Shown here: piece by piece, positions 8,273 to 15,756 of the stretch
Layout: each line of letters starts with the position of its first letter
How positions within the stretch are numbered: position 1 is the first letter of the stretch
From: Burkholderiaceae bacterium
GTDB taxonomy: Bacteria; Pseudomonadota; Gammaproteobacteria; Burkholderiales; Burkholderiaceae_C
Assembly: GCA_018780645.1 (NCBI GenBank)
Contig: JADMJJ010000017.1
Coordinates: forward strand, 124,001 to 188,000
Length of the DNA stretch: 64,000 bases
Direction of reading: 5' to 3'
Position numbers and translations under genes: made by a program
Notes under the pieces: model-generated
Seen by the model: the letters and a program-made list of their open reading frames with translations, nothing else
What the model was told of the DNA's origin: nothing
Databases searched by the model: none

Positions 8273-8977
8273 ATGCGCATCCGCGACTGCCACTGGCAGC
8301 AGATCGAAAACTATCTGCGAACCGACGACCGCGTCGTGCTGCCGCTGGGCAGCGTCGAACAGCATGCCTGGCTGTCGCTGGCCGTCGATGCCATCCTCAG
8401 CGAAGAGGTGGCGGTGGCCGCGGCCGAGCCGCTGGGCGTCCCGGTCTATCCGGCCCAGCCCTATGGCTATACGCCGACCTATATGGCCTTTCCGGGCACG
8501 ATGAGCCTGCGGCTGGAGACCCTGCTGGCGGTGATGGGCGACCTGATCGCCTCTGTGCATCATCACGGCTTTCGTCGCGTGCTGATCGTCAACGGACATG
8601 GAGGCAATCAGCCGGTGACCGGCCTGCTGCAGCAGCTGATGGCCGAGCACCCGGGCCTGCAGCTCAAGTGGCACAACTGGTGGGCGGCGCCGCGCACGGT
8701 GGCCTTTGTTCGTGCGGAGGACCCACAGGCCTCCCATGCCTCGTGGATGGAGAACTTCCGCAGCACGCGCCTGCCCGGCGTCGAGCTGCCCTCCTCGCCC
8801 AAGCCGCAGGTGGACTACGCGCGCATGGCGCTGATGGATCCGCAGGCCAAGCGCGCCTATCTCGGCGACGGCTGCTACGGCGGCCACTACCAGCAGCCCG
8901 ATGCGGTGATGGACGCGCTGTGGGCCGTTGCCGTCGAGGAGACGCGGGCCCAGCTTGAGGGCCCTTGGCTGCCGTAA
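8273..8977 (+). CDS. Creatininase family amidohydrolase
   Basis: A 234-residue cytoplasmic protein of the creatininase / FAPy-deformylase family. Motifs are VVLPLGSVEQHAWLSLAVDAILSEE (metal-binding E, H and D), YTPTYMAFPGTMSLR, and RVLIVNGHGGNQP (the NGHGGN signature). SHASWMENFRST carries the late His/Glu. Family members hydrolyse cyclic amides such as creatinine, formamidopyrimidine or mycofactocin and PQQ-like intermediates; the substrate here is not defined. The start at 8273 has GGAG six bases upstream. It is transcribed away from the questin-oxidase/MFS/regulator operon, so it may act on the same compound. Its stop codon overlaps the PHO-box-like repeats. Confidence 0.87.
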   Translation: MRIRDCHWQQIENYLRTDDRVVLPLGSVEQHAWLSLAVDAILSEEVAVAAAEPLGVPVYPAQPYGYTPTYMAFPGTMSLRLETLLAVMGDLIASVHHHGFRRVLIVNGHGGNQPVTGLLQQLMAEHPGLQLKWHNWWAAPRTVAFVRAEDPQASHASWMENFRSTRLPGVELPSSPKPQVDYARMALMDPQAKRAYLGDGCYGGHYQQPDAVMDALWAVAVEETRAQLEGPWLP

Positions 8978-9000
8978 CAACGCTGTAACAAGGCTGGAAC
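8972..9000 (+). promoter_or_regulatory. PHO-box-like triple direct repeat
   Basis: Three 7-base units lie at exact 11-base steps: CCGTAAC (8972-8978), CTGTAAC (8983-8989) and CTGGAAC (8994-9000), with 4-base spacers AACG and AAGG. This is the architecture of PhoB binding sites (7-base CTGTNAY units, 4-base spacers). It lies about 214 bases upstream of the secreted DUF6345 gene and overlaps the stop codon of the creatininase-family gene. No convincing -10 box follows at the expected distance. Confidence 0.45.
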
Positions 9001-9001
9001 T

Positions 9002-9097
9002 CCCCCCACGTTTGAAGCAATACGGGGGATTGTTCACGCCGCGGTCGCGACCTATTCTTTCGCTGCGTTGATGCCAAACCCCCTCAAATCGGGGGGT
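9002..9097. repeat. Two C-run/G-run palindromes upstream of the DUF6345 gene
   Basis: Within the 236-base gap 8978-9213 there are two inverted repeats built from C and G runs. The first is CCCCCC (9002-9007) facing GGGGG (9024-9028) around a 16-base centre. The second is ACCCCC (9078-9083) facing GGGGGT (9092-9097). Their centres are about 72 bases apart. Neither is followed by a T run, so they look more like operators or RNA hairpins than terminators. Confidence 0.5.
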
Positions 9098-9213
9098 CTG
9101 GCCTGCAACGTGGAGTCTCGCGAGGCCTCTCCCAAGTTTGCACCCCAGCCGCATCCGGATGTCCGCATCCAGGAGCGGGCGCGGGTATGCGCCGTAACCC
9201 AAGGAGGTCGATG

Positions 9214-10122
9214 ATGAAAGCAAGCAACTGGTGGCAGCGCCTGTGGCGTCCACTGCTGGCCGTGGCCCTGTGCGCCGCGGCACACAGCCCGACATGGGCG
9301 TTCAAGGTGGACATGTACGCGGTCGGCAACTGGAGTGCCGGCGATTGCGACACCAATCCGGATGACAACCGCCCCTCATGGCCGGGCATGGCCGCGGCCT
9401 GGTATGACCGCATGGGCGTGCAGGGCCACACCAAGACCGGCAAGTTCGTTGACGGCAATATGAATCTGTCACGCTTCTGCACCGGCGCCGGCTGCGCCGA
9501 CTCGTCCTGGATAGACTGGCCCGACGCGGCGATGATCGCCGTCCACGGCTATGACTATGGCGGTGGCGGCGGCGGCGGCTGGGGCGGACTGATGCGCATG
9601 AAGTGGAACGGCAAGTGCGGCACCCAGTTCGGTGGCCTGAGCCCCAATATGTTTGTCGGCGACCACAATCTGAAGATCCTGCATGCCTCGTCCTGCGTCA
9701 GCGCCAATGACGACTACCTGCCCAATCTTCGCAAATCGATGAACAACGGTGGCGCCAAGAAGCTGCATATGTTCACCGGCTTCCATGGCTGCATGTGGAT
9801 CTCGTCGAGCTACAACAACGATTACAAGCAGACCGCCATTGATGGCCAGTGGGGCGGCATCGCCAACTCCTGGGTCAAGAACCACTACAAGAAGTTCGGC
9901 TGTGCCTGGTGGGACCCGTTCAACTGGTACAAGACCTGCACCGAGCAATGTCCGGTGGCCTACACCATAGGCAGCAGTTCCTCGGCGGCGCTGACGCGTC
10001 TGTACTACGAGAGCTATGGCAATGCCCTGGCCTTCGGCTCGCCGGGCGGCTCCAGCTGGTATGCCTGGATGGGCTATCGCGGCTGCAAGCCCGCCTGCGT
10101 GGACCACGCCTTCAATCCCTGA
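9214..10122 (+). CDS. Secreted DUF6345-type protein with caspase-like His/Cys pattern
   Basis: A 302-residue exported protein. The signal peptide is residues 1-29 (WWQRLWRPLLAVALCAAA...TWA) and the mature protein starts FKVDMYAVGNW. It holds two hydrophobic-strand motifs in the order seen in clan CD cysteine peptidases: MIAVHG (H111) and, 50 residues later, LKILHASSC (C161). Spacing and order match the caspase His/Cys dyad. A glycine run (7 Gly) and further Cys/His follow (FHGC, CAWW, CTEQC, GCKPAC), probably disulfides. The DUF6345 assignment is from recalled family features; peptidase activity is inferred. AAGGAGG at 9201-9207 gives good spacing to the second of two adjacent ATGs (9214). 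It is followed by two more exported proteins. Confidence 0.75.
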   Translation: MKASNWWQRLWRPLLAVALCAAAHSPTWAFKVDMYAVGNWSAGDCDTNPDDNRPSWPGMAAAWYDRMGVQGHTKTGKFVDGNMNLSRFCTGAGCADSSWIDWPDAAMIAVHGYDYGGGGGGGWGGLMRMKWNGKCGTQFGGLSPNMFVGDHNLKILHASSCVSANDDYLPNLRKSMNNGGAKKLHMFTGFHGCMWISSSYNNDYKQTAIDGQWGGIANSWVKNHYKKFGCAWWDPFNWYKTCTEQCPVAYTIGSSSSAALTRLYYESYGNALAFGSPGGSSWYAWMGYRGCKPACVDHAFNP

Positions 10123-10257
10123 CATCGGCACTGCCGGCCCGCCGCACCGATGTGATGCGGGCCCCTGCCCTGCCCGGTTTCCATGTGCCGAGCCGCGACC
10201 CAGGCTACGGGCCAGGTCCCGCTCGAACCACACGCCGTTCAAGCAAAGGAATTCGTC

Positions 10258-11412
10258 ATGAAACGACTGTGTCACGCCCTCACCCTCGCGGCCCTGGCCG
10301 CCCTGGGTGCCATCACACCCGCCCAGGCCCAGACCCGCGGACCGCTGAGCATGGAAGAGATACGCGAGCTGGTGCGCCAGACGCTGCCGCCCATCGTCAC
10401 CGAACAGGGCACGACAGGCATCCTGATCGGCCTGCTGCGCGAGGCCAAGATGGATACCGACAGGCCGCTGTCCAGGGCCTTCAATCCGGCCGAGGTTTCC
10501 AAGGTGGTGTTCGGCCGCACGCTGCCGAGCAAGGACCCGCTGTGCAACCAGCCGCTGACCAATGCCGGTGATGTCGATGAAGACGAGTGCAACTCAAGTT
10601 CGGGGGCACCCAATGGCGATGGCGCCTTCACCGCGCTGAGCTTCAGCAAGCGCATCCATCTGGGCAACATCACCATCCTCAAGCGCCCTGCGCGCAAGGA
10701 GATCACGCCCACCAGCCTGCCCGATGTAAAGCTGGATGAAAAGGCCGCCTATGCCGGCGCCATGAAGTTCGCGACCGAGACCCTGGGCCTGTCCAAGATG
10801 GAGATTCCCACGCCCCCCGCTGACGCGCCGCTGCCGGTCAACACGCTGACCCTGGGCTTTGGCGAGGAAGGCCGTCAGACCGGTGAGATCGCCCTGATGC
10901 GCATGGTGCACATCAAGCGCGCGGCCGAGCTGCCCAAGGGCATTCCGATGCCCAGCACCGGTGGGAATCCCGCCTCAGCGGCCGCCCCTCCCGAGCTGAT
11001 GCATGTGCTGCTGCCCGGCGAGGCCACCTTCATGCTGGACGACAAGGGCGTTCAGGGCGCACGGGTCGAAGGCTGGCTGTCCATGCCCATAGACCCGAAG
11101 CTGGACCCGAAGCTGGGCAAGTCCAGCGACGAGTTGATCGAGGAGATCGCCCAGGACCTGTTCGCCCATGGCGGCCGCAAGATCGCCAGGCTGTCCTACA
11201 GCTTCGCCTTCGCGCAAGGGTCGAATCCGAACCCGGAAGACCCCAACTCGCCGCAGTGCGCGCGCTGCGGCGGTGTGCTGCGGCCGGTGCTGCGCGTGGC
11301 GCTGTATGCGATCGACGCCAGAAACCCGCTGCAGGGCGAGGTGGCAACGCCTGGCCTGGTGCACGACTTTGACCTGGCCGGCGGTGAAGAGGCGCCGCGC
11401 CTGATGCAGTAG
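10258..11412 (+). CDS. Exported protein of unknown function, partner of the DUF6345 gene
   Basis: A 384-residue protein with a Sec signal peptide (MKRLCHALTLAALAALGAITPAQA) and a good ribosome-binding site (AAAGGA, start 10258). I do not recognise a named family. The mature part has a helical segment MEEIRELVRQTLPPIVTEQG, an acidic CNQ...DEDECN segment, a segment AYAGAMKFATETLGLSKMEIPTPP, a mixed alpha/beta middle, and a late CARCGG pair before strands VLRPVLRVALYAID. The middle loosely resembles propeptide-like regions of secreted peptidases, so it could be an inhibitor, chaperone or substrate of the neighbouring DUF6345 protein; that is speculation from context. The same-strand order and 135-base gap allow co-transcription. 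Confidence 0.75.
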   Translation: MKRLCHALTLAALAALGAITPAQAQTRGPLSMEEIRELVRQTLPPIVTEQGTTGILIGLLREAKMDTDRPLSRAFNPAEVSKVVFGRTLPSKDPLCNQPLTNAGDVDEDECNSSSGAPNGDGAFTALSFSKRIHLGNITILKRPARKEITPTSLPDVKLDEKAAYAGAMKFATETLGLSKMEIPTPPADAPLPVNTLTLGFGEEGRQTGEIALMRMVHIKRAAELPKGIPMPSTGGNPASAAAPPELMHVLLPGEATFMLDDKGVQGARVEGWLSMPIDPKLDPKLGKSSDELIEEIAQDLFAHGGRKIARLSYSFAFAQGSNPNPEDPNSPQCARCGGVLRPVLRVALYAIDARNPLQGEVATPGLVHDFDLAGGEEAPRLMQ

Positions 11413-11416
11413 GTCC

Positions 11417-11451
11417 AGGCACGCGGCCCGCCGGTGCGGGGCCGCGTGCCT
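11417..11451 (+). terminator. Strong GC hairpin after the unknown secreted gene
   Basis: A perfect 13-base-pair stem (AGGCACGCGGCCC at 11417-11429 with its complement at 11439-11451) around a 9-base loop, five bases after the stop codon. No T run follows, so it may stabilise the transcript end or attenuate read-through into the PEP-CTERM gene. Confidence 0.5.
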
Positions 11452-11514
11452 ATCCATTCATCCAACAGGTTTCCAGCAGTCCCGAGGCATGGCTCACCAA
11501 GAAGGAGTATTCAT

Positions 11515-12330
11515 ATGAGGAAGTCTCTTCGATCTACCCAGTTGGCGAAGGCAGCCGCCACGCTGGCCCTGATCGTTCCGCTCGCGGCCCAGGCCGTCGT
11601 CACGCAGATCGACGTCAATGGCGGCGACGGCAATCTGGCCAACATCAGCTATGGCGCGGCCCAGGACGGCACGATCCACACACTCAGTGCTCAGCTCTAT
11701 CCGGGCCTGGGACTGGCCACCGATCAGGTCAAGCAACGCGTGTTCACCCTGACCGATCTGAAGTTCGAGTTCGGCATCAGCGGCGACGGCAGCGGCCTGA
11801 TGGACCTCAGCTACAAGCTCACAAATACGGGCGTGGATGCGCGGGATGACCTGCGCTTCATGGTCGTGGTCGGCGCCGACGGCAATCCGCAAACCTTCAA
11901 CGAATCCGTTGCCGAGACCTGGAAGGCCGCCCTGGCTGGCGACCCGAACCGGCGCGAGACCGCCCTGTACGCAGACGATCTGCCCTTTGCCTGGAAGCTC
12001 AGCCGCGGAGCGGCCGGACCCGAGGGCAGCGGCGTGCTCCCCGCCTGCGCCACGCCAACCGGCTGCGACTCGACGGTGGGCCTGCAATGGGATCTGGCCA
12101 CGCTGAAGCCGGGCGAGACCTGGACCATACACGTCGGTCTCTCGGACGACGGCCAGGCCCTGTCGTCGCGCTTCTTCACCCTGACAGCCGACCCCACCGG
12201 CGGCATCAGCAACAGCATGACCTTCTCGGGTATGGCGACGGTCGCCGTCGTTCCCGAACCCGCGGCCGTGCTGATGTTGCTGAGCGGTCTGGGGCTGCTC
12301 GGTGCTGCGACCCGGCGGCGCAAGGGCTAG
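11515..12330 (+). CDS. PEP-CTERM sorting-domain protein
   Basis: A 271-residue exported protein. It has an N-terminal signal (LAKAAATLALIVPLAAQA) and a C-terminal PEP-CTERM tail: VPEP, a hydrophobic helix AAVLMLLSGLGLLGAA, then TRRRKG. Such tails are recognised by exosortase (EpsH type) and lead to surface or matrix delivery; no exosortase gene lies in this window. The body is beta-rich with FEFGISGDGSGLMDLSYKLTNTG and a two-Cys segment ACATPTGC, and belongs to no family I can name. AAGGAG lies seven bases before the ATG at 11515. It is the third exported protein in a row after the PHO-box-like site. Confidence 0.88.
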   Translation: MRKSLRSTQLAKAAATLALIVPLAAQAVVTQIDVNGGDGNLANISYGAAQDGTIHTLSAQLYPGLGLATDQVKQRVFTLTDLKFEFGISGDGSGLMDLSYKLTNTGVDARDDLRFMVVVGADGNPQTFNESVAETWKAALAGDPNRRETALYADDLPFAWKLSRGAAGPEGSGVLPACATPTGCDSTVGLQWDLATLKPGETWTIHVGLSDDGQALSSRFFTLTADPTGGISNSMTFSGMATVAVVPEPAAVLMLLSGLGLLGAATRRRKG

Positions 12331-12352
12331 TCGACGAGCGCTGTCGGCAGTG

Positions 12353-12382
12353 ATTCAGGCTCACCACACGGTGGGCCTGAAT
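12353..12382. terminator. Hairpin at the convergent junction of the PEP-CTERM and EAL genes
   Basis: ATTCAGGC (12353-12360) pairs with GCCTGAAT (12375-12382), extended by a G-T wobble and CACC/GGTG around an ACAC loop. The 13-pair stem covers the last codons and stop of the EAL gene and could end transcription from both sides. Confidence 0.5.
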
Positions 12383-14862
12383 TCGTCATGCCGCGAGATC
12401 AGCGGCACAAAGGGCGTGTGCCGCTCGCGCCAGGCCAGGAACTGGGGCACCGGCATCGGCCGGGCGATCAGATAGCCCTGGGCATAGTCACAGCCCAGGG
12501 CCTGCAGCAGGTTCCATTCCTCGGCCGTCTCGCAGCCCTCGGCCACCACTGGCATGCCCATCACATGGGCCAGGCCGATGGTGGCGCGAAGCAGCGCCTC
12601 GCCGTCGGTGCCGGCGCGTACGCCACTGACGAAGGCGCGGTCTATCTTCAGCTCGGTGACCGGCATCTTCTGCAGATAGGCCAGTGAGGAGTAGCCGGTG
12701 CCGAAGTCGTCAATGGACAGGCTCAGCCCGCCGTCCACAAGCGCCTGCATGACCTTCAAGGTCGTCGAGGGGTCGTCCATGGCCGCGCTCTCGGTTACCT
12801 CCAGGCGCACATCCTGCGCCCGCGCACCGGTTTCGCGCAGCAACTGGAACACGCGCTGTGCAAAGCCCTGATCGCGCAGATCGAAGGTGGACACATTGAC
12901 CGAGACCTGGATCTGCAGGCCCTGGCGCCGCCAATCCACCGTGTGCCGCATCGCTGCGCGCAACACCCAGTGGGTGAGCATGCTGATGCGTCCGGTCTGC
13001 TCGGCAAAGGGGATGAACTGGAACGGTGGCACCATGCCGCGCTCCGGATGCTGCCAACGCACCAACGCCTCGGCGCTGCGCACCGAGCCATCGTGCAGGC
13101 AGACCTTGGGTTGCAGGTACAGCAGCAACTCGTCCTGCTCGACGGCGCGTTTGAGCTCGGACAGCAGGGTCAGATCGGCCGGCCGCACCGTCTCGAGCTC
13201 AGAGGCATAGACCGTCCATCCCGACAGCCGCTTGCGATCGGCATACATGGCCGTTTCGGCATTGCGCATCAAGGCCGTCATGTTCTCGCCGCCGCCGGGC
13301 GGCAGGGCAACGCCTATCGACAGCGACACATCGACCCACTGGTCGTAGACGCTCAAGGGCGTGGCAAAAGCCGCTTCCAGCTGCGCCTGCAGGGCCGGCA
13401 GCCGGCCTGGCTCGGTGCACAGCATGCAGAACTGGTCGGCATGGGTGCGCCCCAGGAACTGGTGCGGCAGCTCGGCCAGGCGCTGGGCGGTGGCCAGCAG
13501 CACGGCGTCGCCCAGTTCATTGCCCAGTGCGTCGTTGATGGCCTTGAAGCGGTTGATGTTGAGCATCAGCACGACTGGCAGGCGGCCCTGCTGCTGAGCG
13601 CGCAGTTCCTCGCCCTCGATGCGCAGCCGCTCGCGGTTGGGCAGGCCGGTGAGCGTGTCCACATAGGCACCCAGCAGCCGCGCCTCGTTGCGCTCCTGCT
13701 CCAGCTGCCGTCTTTCGCGCTCGGTGCGCTCCAGGTCGGCCTCGATCTGGGAACTCATCACCCGCGCCCTGGCCGCACTGTTCTGCGTTCGTTCGTAGGC
13801 CTGACGATGGCGCTCGAGATACCGGTAGGCCGCGGCGAAATCGCCCATCCGTTCATGCAGCCGGGCCTGGGCCAGATACAGCTGTATCGGTAGATGCAGG
13901 TCCGCCTCCTGCATGCGCGCGAGCAGGCCCTCGGACTGCATCAGCGCATCCCTGGCCGGTTCGAGCCGGCCCAGCCCCTGCTCAACCAGGCCGTGAACGA
14001 GGTGCGCACGTACCTCCTCGCGCAGGCCGCTGCCTATCATCGGCAGCGCTTTCTCCATGAACACCCGGGCCTCTTCCGGATGGCCCAGCATCGCCAGACA
14101 GTGCGCGGCCGTGGTGTGCATGGACAGCAGGCTTAGATTCTCATGCGCGCGCTTGGCGCCACTGAGCCAGGGTGACAAGGCATCGAACGCCTGCTGCGGC
14201 CGCCCCAGGTGCAGCAGGCACTGCGCCAAGTTGGCCACTACCAGCGAGGCCATCGAGGTCTGGCCCTGGTTCTCGACCAGGTGACCCGCCAGCTCAAGGT
14301 GGCGCAGCGCCGAGGCGCTGTCGCCGGCCGCGTACTGGACATAGCCCAGATTCGCCAGCGCATGGGGAAGACAGCCCGGATCCGGGCACTGCTGGGCCTC
14401 GTCAAGCAACTTGAAATAGGTCCGCATCGCCAGCTCGGTATGGCCCAGGCGGTCGTGGAACAGCGCGCGCAGGTTCAGGGCATCGCAGCGATCGATGGCG
14501 TCGCCCCGCTGCTCCAGCGCCTCGGTCAGCGCCAGCAGATGGTCCCAGCTGTCGCGTTCGTCGCCGCGCAGCAGGGGGATGCCGGCCAACCGACACTCGA
14601 TGCGCAGGCGCCCCAACTCATCGCCCAGCCGGCTGAACTCGGCCAAGAGGCGGGCAAACTCGGATTCGACTCGATCCTGCCCCTCACGGCGGGAACGCAG
14701 CAGCGCCAAGGTGGTTGCCGCCTCGGCGGCAGCCTGTGCGTCACCCTGAGCCTCGGCCATCTGCAGGGCGCGCCGGGCCAGCGCCATGGCCTGGTCGGGC
14801 GCGCTCAGCTTGGAGCAACGCGCCGCGTAGTTCAGCGAGGCCAGATCTGCACTCACTTCCAT
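12361..14862 (-). CDS. TPR - degenerate GGDEF - EAL protein, predicted c-di-GMP phosphodiesterase
   Basis: An 833-residue soluble protein. TPR-like helices fill residues 1-360, a charged coiled coil 360-400, a GGDEF domain about 403-555 and an EAL domain about 565-815. The GGDEF signature is replaced by HADQF (474-478), and the metal-binding DxD before FK is NIN (435-437), so cyclase activity is unlikely. The EAL domain keeps its catalytic set: EAL (598-600), NVS, LEVTES, DDFGTG (718-723), K739, E775 and QG (795-796). It should therefore degrade c-di-GMP, perhaps with the GGDEF as a nucleotide sensor and the TPRs as a partner-binding input. The ATG at 14862 is chosen because longer starts would overlap the divergent rluA-type gene; its ribosome-binding site is weak. 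Confidence 0.9.
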   Translation of the reverse strand: MEVSADLASLNYAARCSKLSAPDQAMALARRALQMAEAQGDAQAAAEAATTLALLRSRREGQDRVESEFARLLAEFSRLGDELGRLRIECRLAGIPLLRGDERDSWDHLLALTEALEQRGDAIDRCDALNLRALFHDRLGHTELAMRTYFKLLDEAQQCPDPGCLPHALANLGYVQYAAGDSASALRHLELAGHLVENQGQTSMASLVVANLAQCLLHLGRPQQAFDALSPWLSGAKRAHENLSLLSMHTTAAHCLAMLGHPEEARVFMEKALPMIGSGLREEVRAHLVHGLVEQGLGRLEPARDALMQSEGLLARMQEADLHLPIQLYLAQARLHERMGDFAAAYRYLERHRQAYERTQNSAARARVMSSQIEADLERTERERRQLEQERNEARLLGAYVDTLTGLPNRERLRIEGEELRAQQQGRLPVVLMLNINRFKAINDALGNELGDAVLLATAQRLAELPHQFLGRTHADQFCMLCTEPGRLPALQAQLEAAFATPLSVYDQWVDVSLSIGVALPPGGGENMTALMRNAETAMYADRKRLSGWTVYASELETVRPADLTLLSELKRAVEQDELLLYLQPKVCLHDGSVRSAEALVRWQHPERGMVPPFQFIPFAEQTGRISMLTHWVLRAAMRHTVDWRRQGLQIQVSVNVSTFDLRDQGFAQRVFQLLRETGARAQDVRLEVTESAAMDDPSTTLKVMQALVDGGLSLSIDDFGTGYSSLAYLQKMPVTELKIDRAFVSGVRAGTDGEALLRATIGLAHVMGMPVVAEGCETAEEWNLLQALGCDYAQGYLIARPMPVPQFLAWRERHTPFVPLISRHDEFRPTVW

Positions 14863-14995
14863 GGCTTGATGCAATCTCCAGAAGTCGATGGATGAGATCA
14901 AAACCTTGGCAATCCGGTGCGGCCTGAGCAGACACCGGTCGCCGCAGCTTGCACCAAGATTGGCCCAAAAGCAGTCGGGGCTGGCCCTAGATCGG

Positions 14996-15009
14996 GCGTG
15001 GCGCCACGC
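14996..15009. repeat. 14-base perfect palindrome in a divergent promoter region
   Basis: GCGTGGCGCCACGC lies in the 193-base gap between the EAL gene and the divergent pseudouridine synthase. It may be an operator or simply a GC-rich hairpin; nothing else in the gap is recognisable. Confidence 0.35.
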
Positions 15010-15055
15010 TTTTGCGTGAATGCTGCACAGCAGCCGGCTCGCAGACAATTGCGAC

Positions 15056-15697
15056 ATGAGCCCAACAACGATGGAGATTCTCCACGCCGACGACAGCCTG
15101 ATCTTGTGCGACAAGCCCGCCGGCCTGCTCGCCGTGCCCGGTCGCGGGCCGACCAAGCAGGACTGCCTGATCAGCCGCGTGCAAGGGCTGCATCCCGACG
15201 CGCTGATCGTCCACCGGCTGGACATGGCCACCTCGGGCCTGCTGCTGTTGGCCCGTGGCGCCGAGATGCAGCGCAGGCTGAGTCAGGACTTTGCCGAACG
15301 CCGCGTGCAAAAGCGCTATGTGGCCGTGGTTCACGGCCTGCTGGCCGAGCCAGGCTCGGACTGGGCGCTGATCGACCTGCCGGTCGGCGCCGACTGGCCC
15401 AACCGTCCACGCCAGCAAGTCTGCCCCGTCAACGGCAAACCGTCGCAGACACGCTATCGCTGCATCGCCCAGGATCTGCGCGCACAGACCAGCCGCGTCG
15501 AGCTGGAGCCCATCACCGGCCGCACCCACCAGCTGCGCGTGCACCTGCTGGCGCTGGGTCATCCCATCATCGGTGACGCCTTGTACGCGGATCAGCAAGA
15601 CATGGCCCCGCGGCTGTGCCTGCATGCCACCGAGCTGGCCTTCCACCACCCGGTGACCGGCGTGGCGCTGCAGTTCAGCAGCGCCACGCCGTTCTGA
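15056..15697 (+). CDS. RluA-family pseudouridine synthase
   Basis: About 213 residues forming a compact RluA catalytic domain without an S4 domain. It converts uridine to pseudouridine in rRNA or tRNA. The active-site motif HRLDMATSGLLLLARG contains the catalytic Asp; DKPAGLLAVPGRG, RRVQKRYVAVVHG and ITGRTHQLRVHLLALGHPIIGD are the other family blocks. The small size resembles RluA itself or TruC more than RluC/RluD. ATGs at 15056 and 15071 are both possible; neither has a strong ribosome-binding site. It is divergent from the EAL gene and ends before a strong hairpin. Confidence 0.92.
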   Translation: MSPTTMEILHADDSLILCDKPAGLLAVPGRGPTKQDCLISRVQGLHPDALIVHRLDMATSGLLLLARGAEMQRRLSQDFAERRVQKRYVAVVHGLLAEPGSDWALIDLPVGADWPNRPRQQVCPVNGKPSQTRYRCIAQDLRAQTSRVELEPITGRTHQLRVHLLALGHPIIGDALYADQQDMAPRLCLHATELAFHHPVTGVALQFSSATPF

Positions 15698-15706
15698 ACA
15701 GCTTGC

Positions 15707-15740
15707 GGGTCAGACCTTGTCGCAAGACAAGCTCTGACCC
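15707..15740. terminator. GGTCAGA-type inverted repeat at a convergent junction
   Basis: GGGTCAGA-C-CTTGTC (15707-15721) pairs with GACAAG-C-TCTGACCC (15726-15740) around a GCAA tetraloop: 14 base pairs with one mismatch. It sits between the stop codons of two converging genes and lacks a T run. It could be a two-way terminator or a copy of an intergenic repeat family. Confidence 0.55.
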
Positions 15741-15756
15741 CAACCGACTAGGTGGA

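Noticed and set aside
12353-12382. Transposon end
   Set aside because: A single hairpin at convergent stop codons with no transposase or target duplication fits an end-of-gene signal better.
12361-15231. Longer version of the TPR-EAL protein with 123 extra N-terminal residues
   Set aside because: It would run through the divergent pseudouridine synthase start, and the extension has no TPR pattern.
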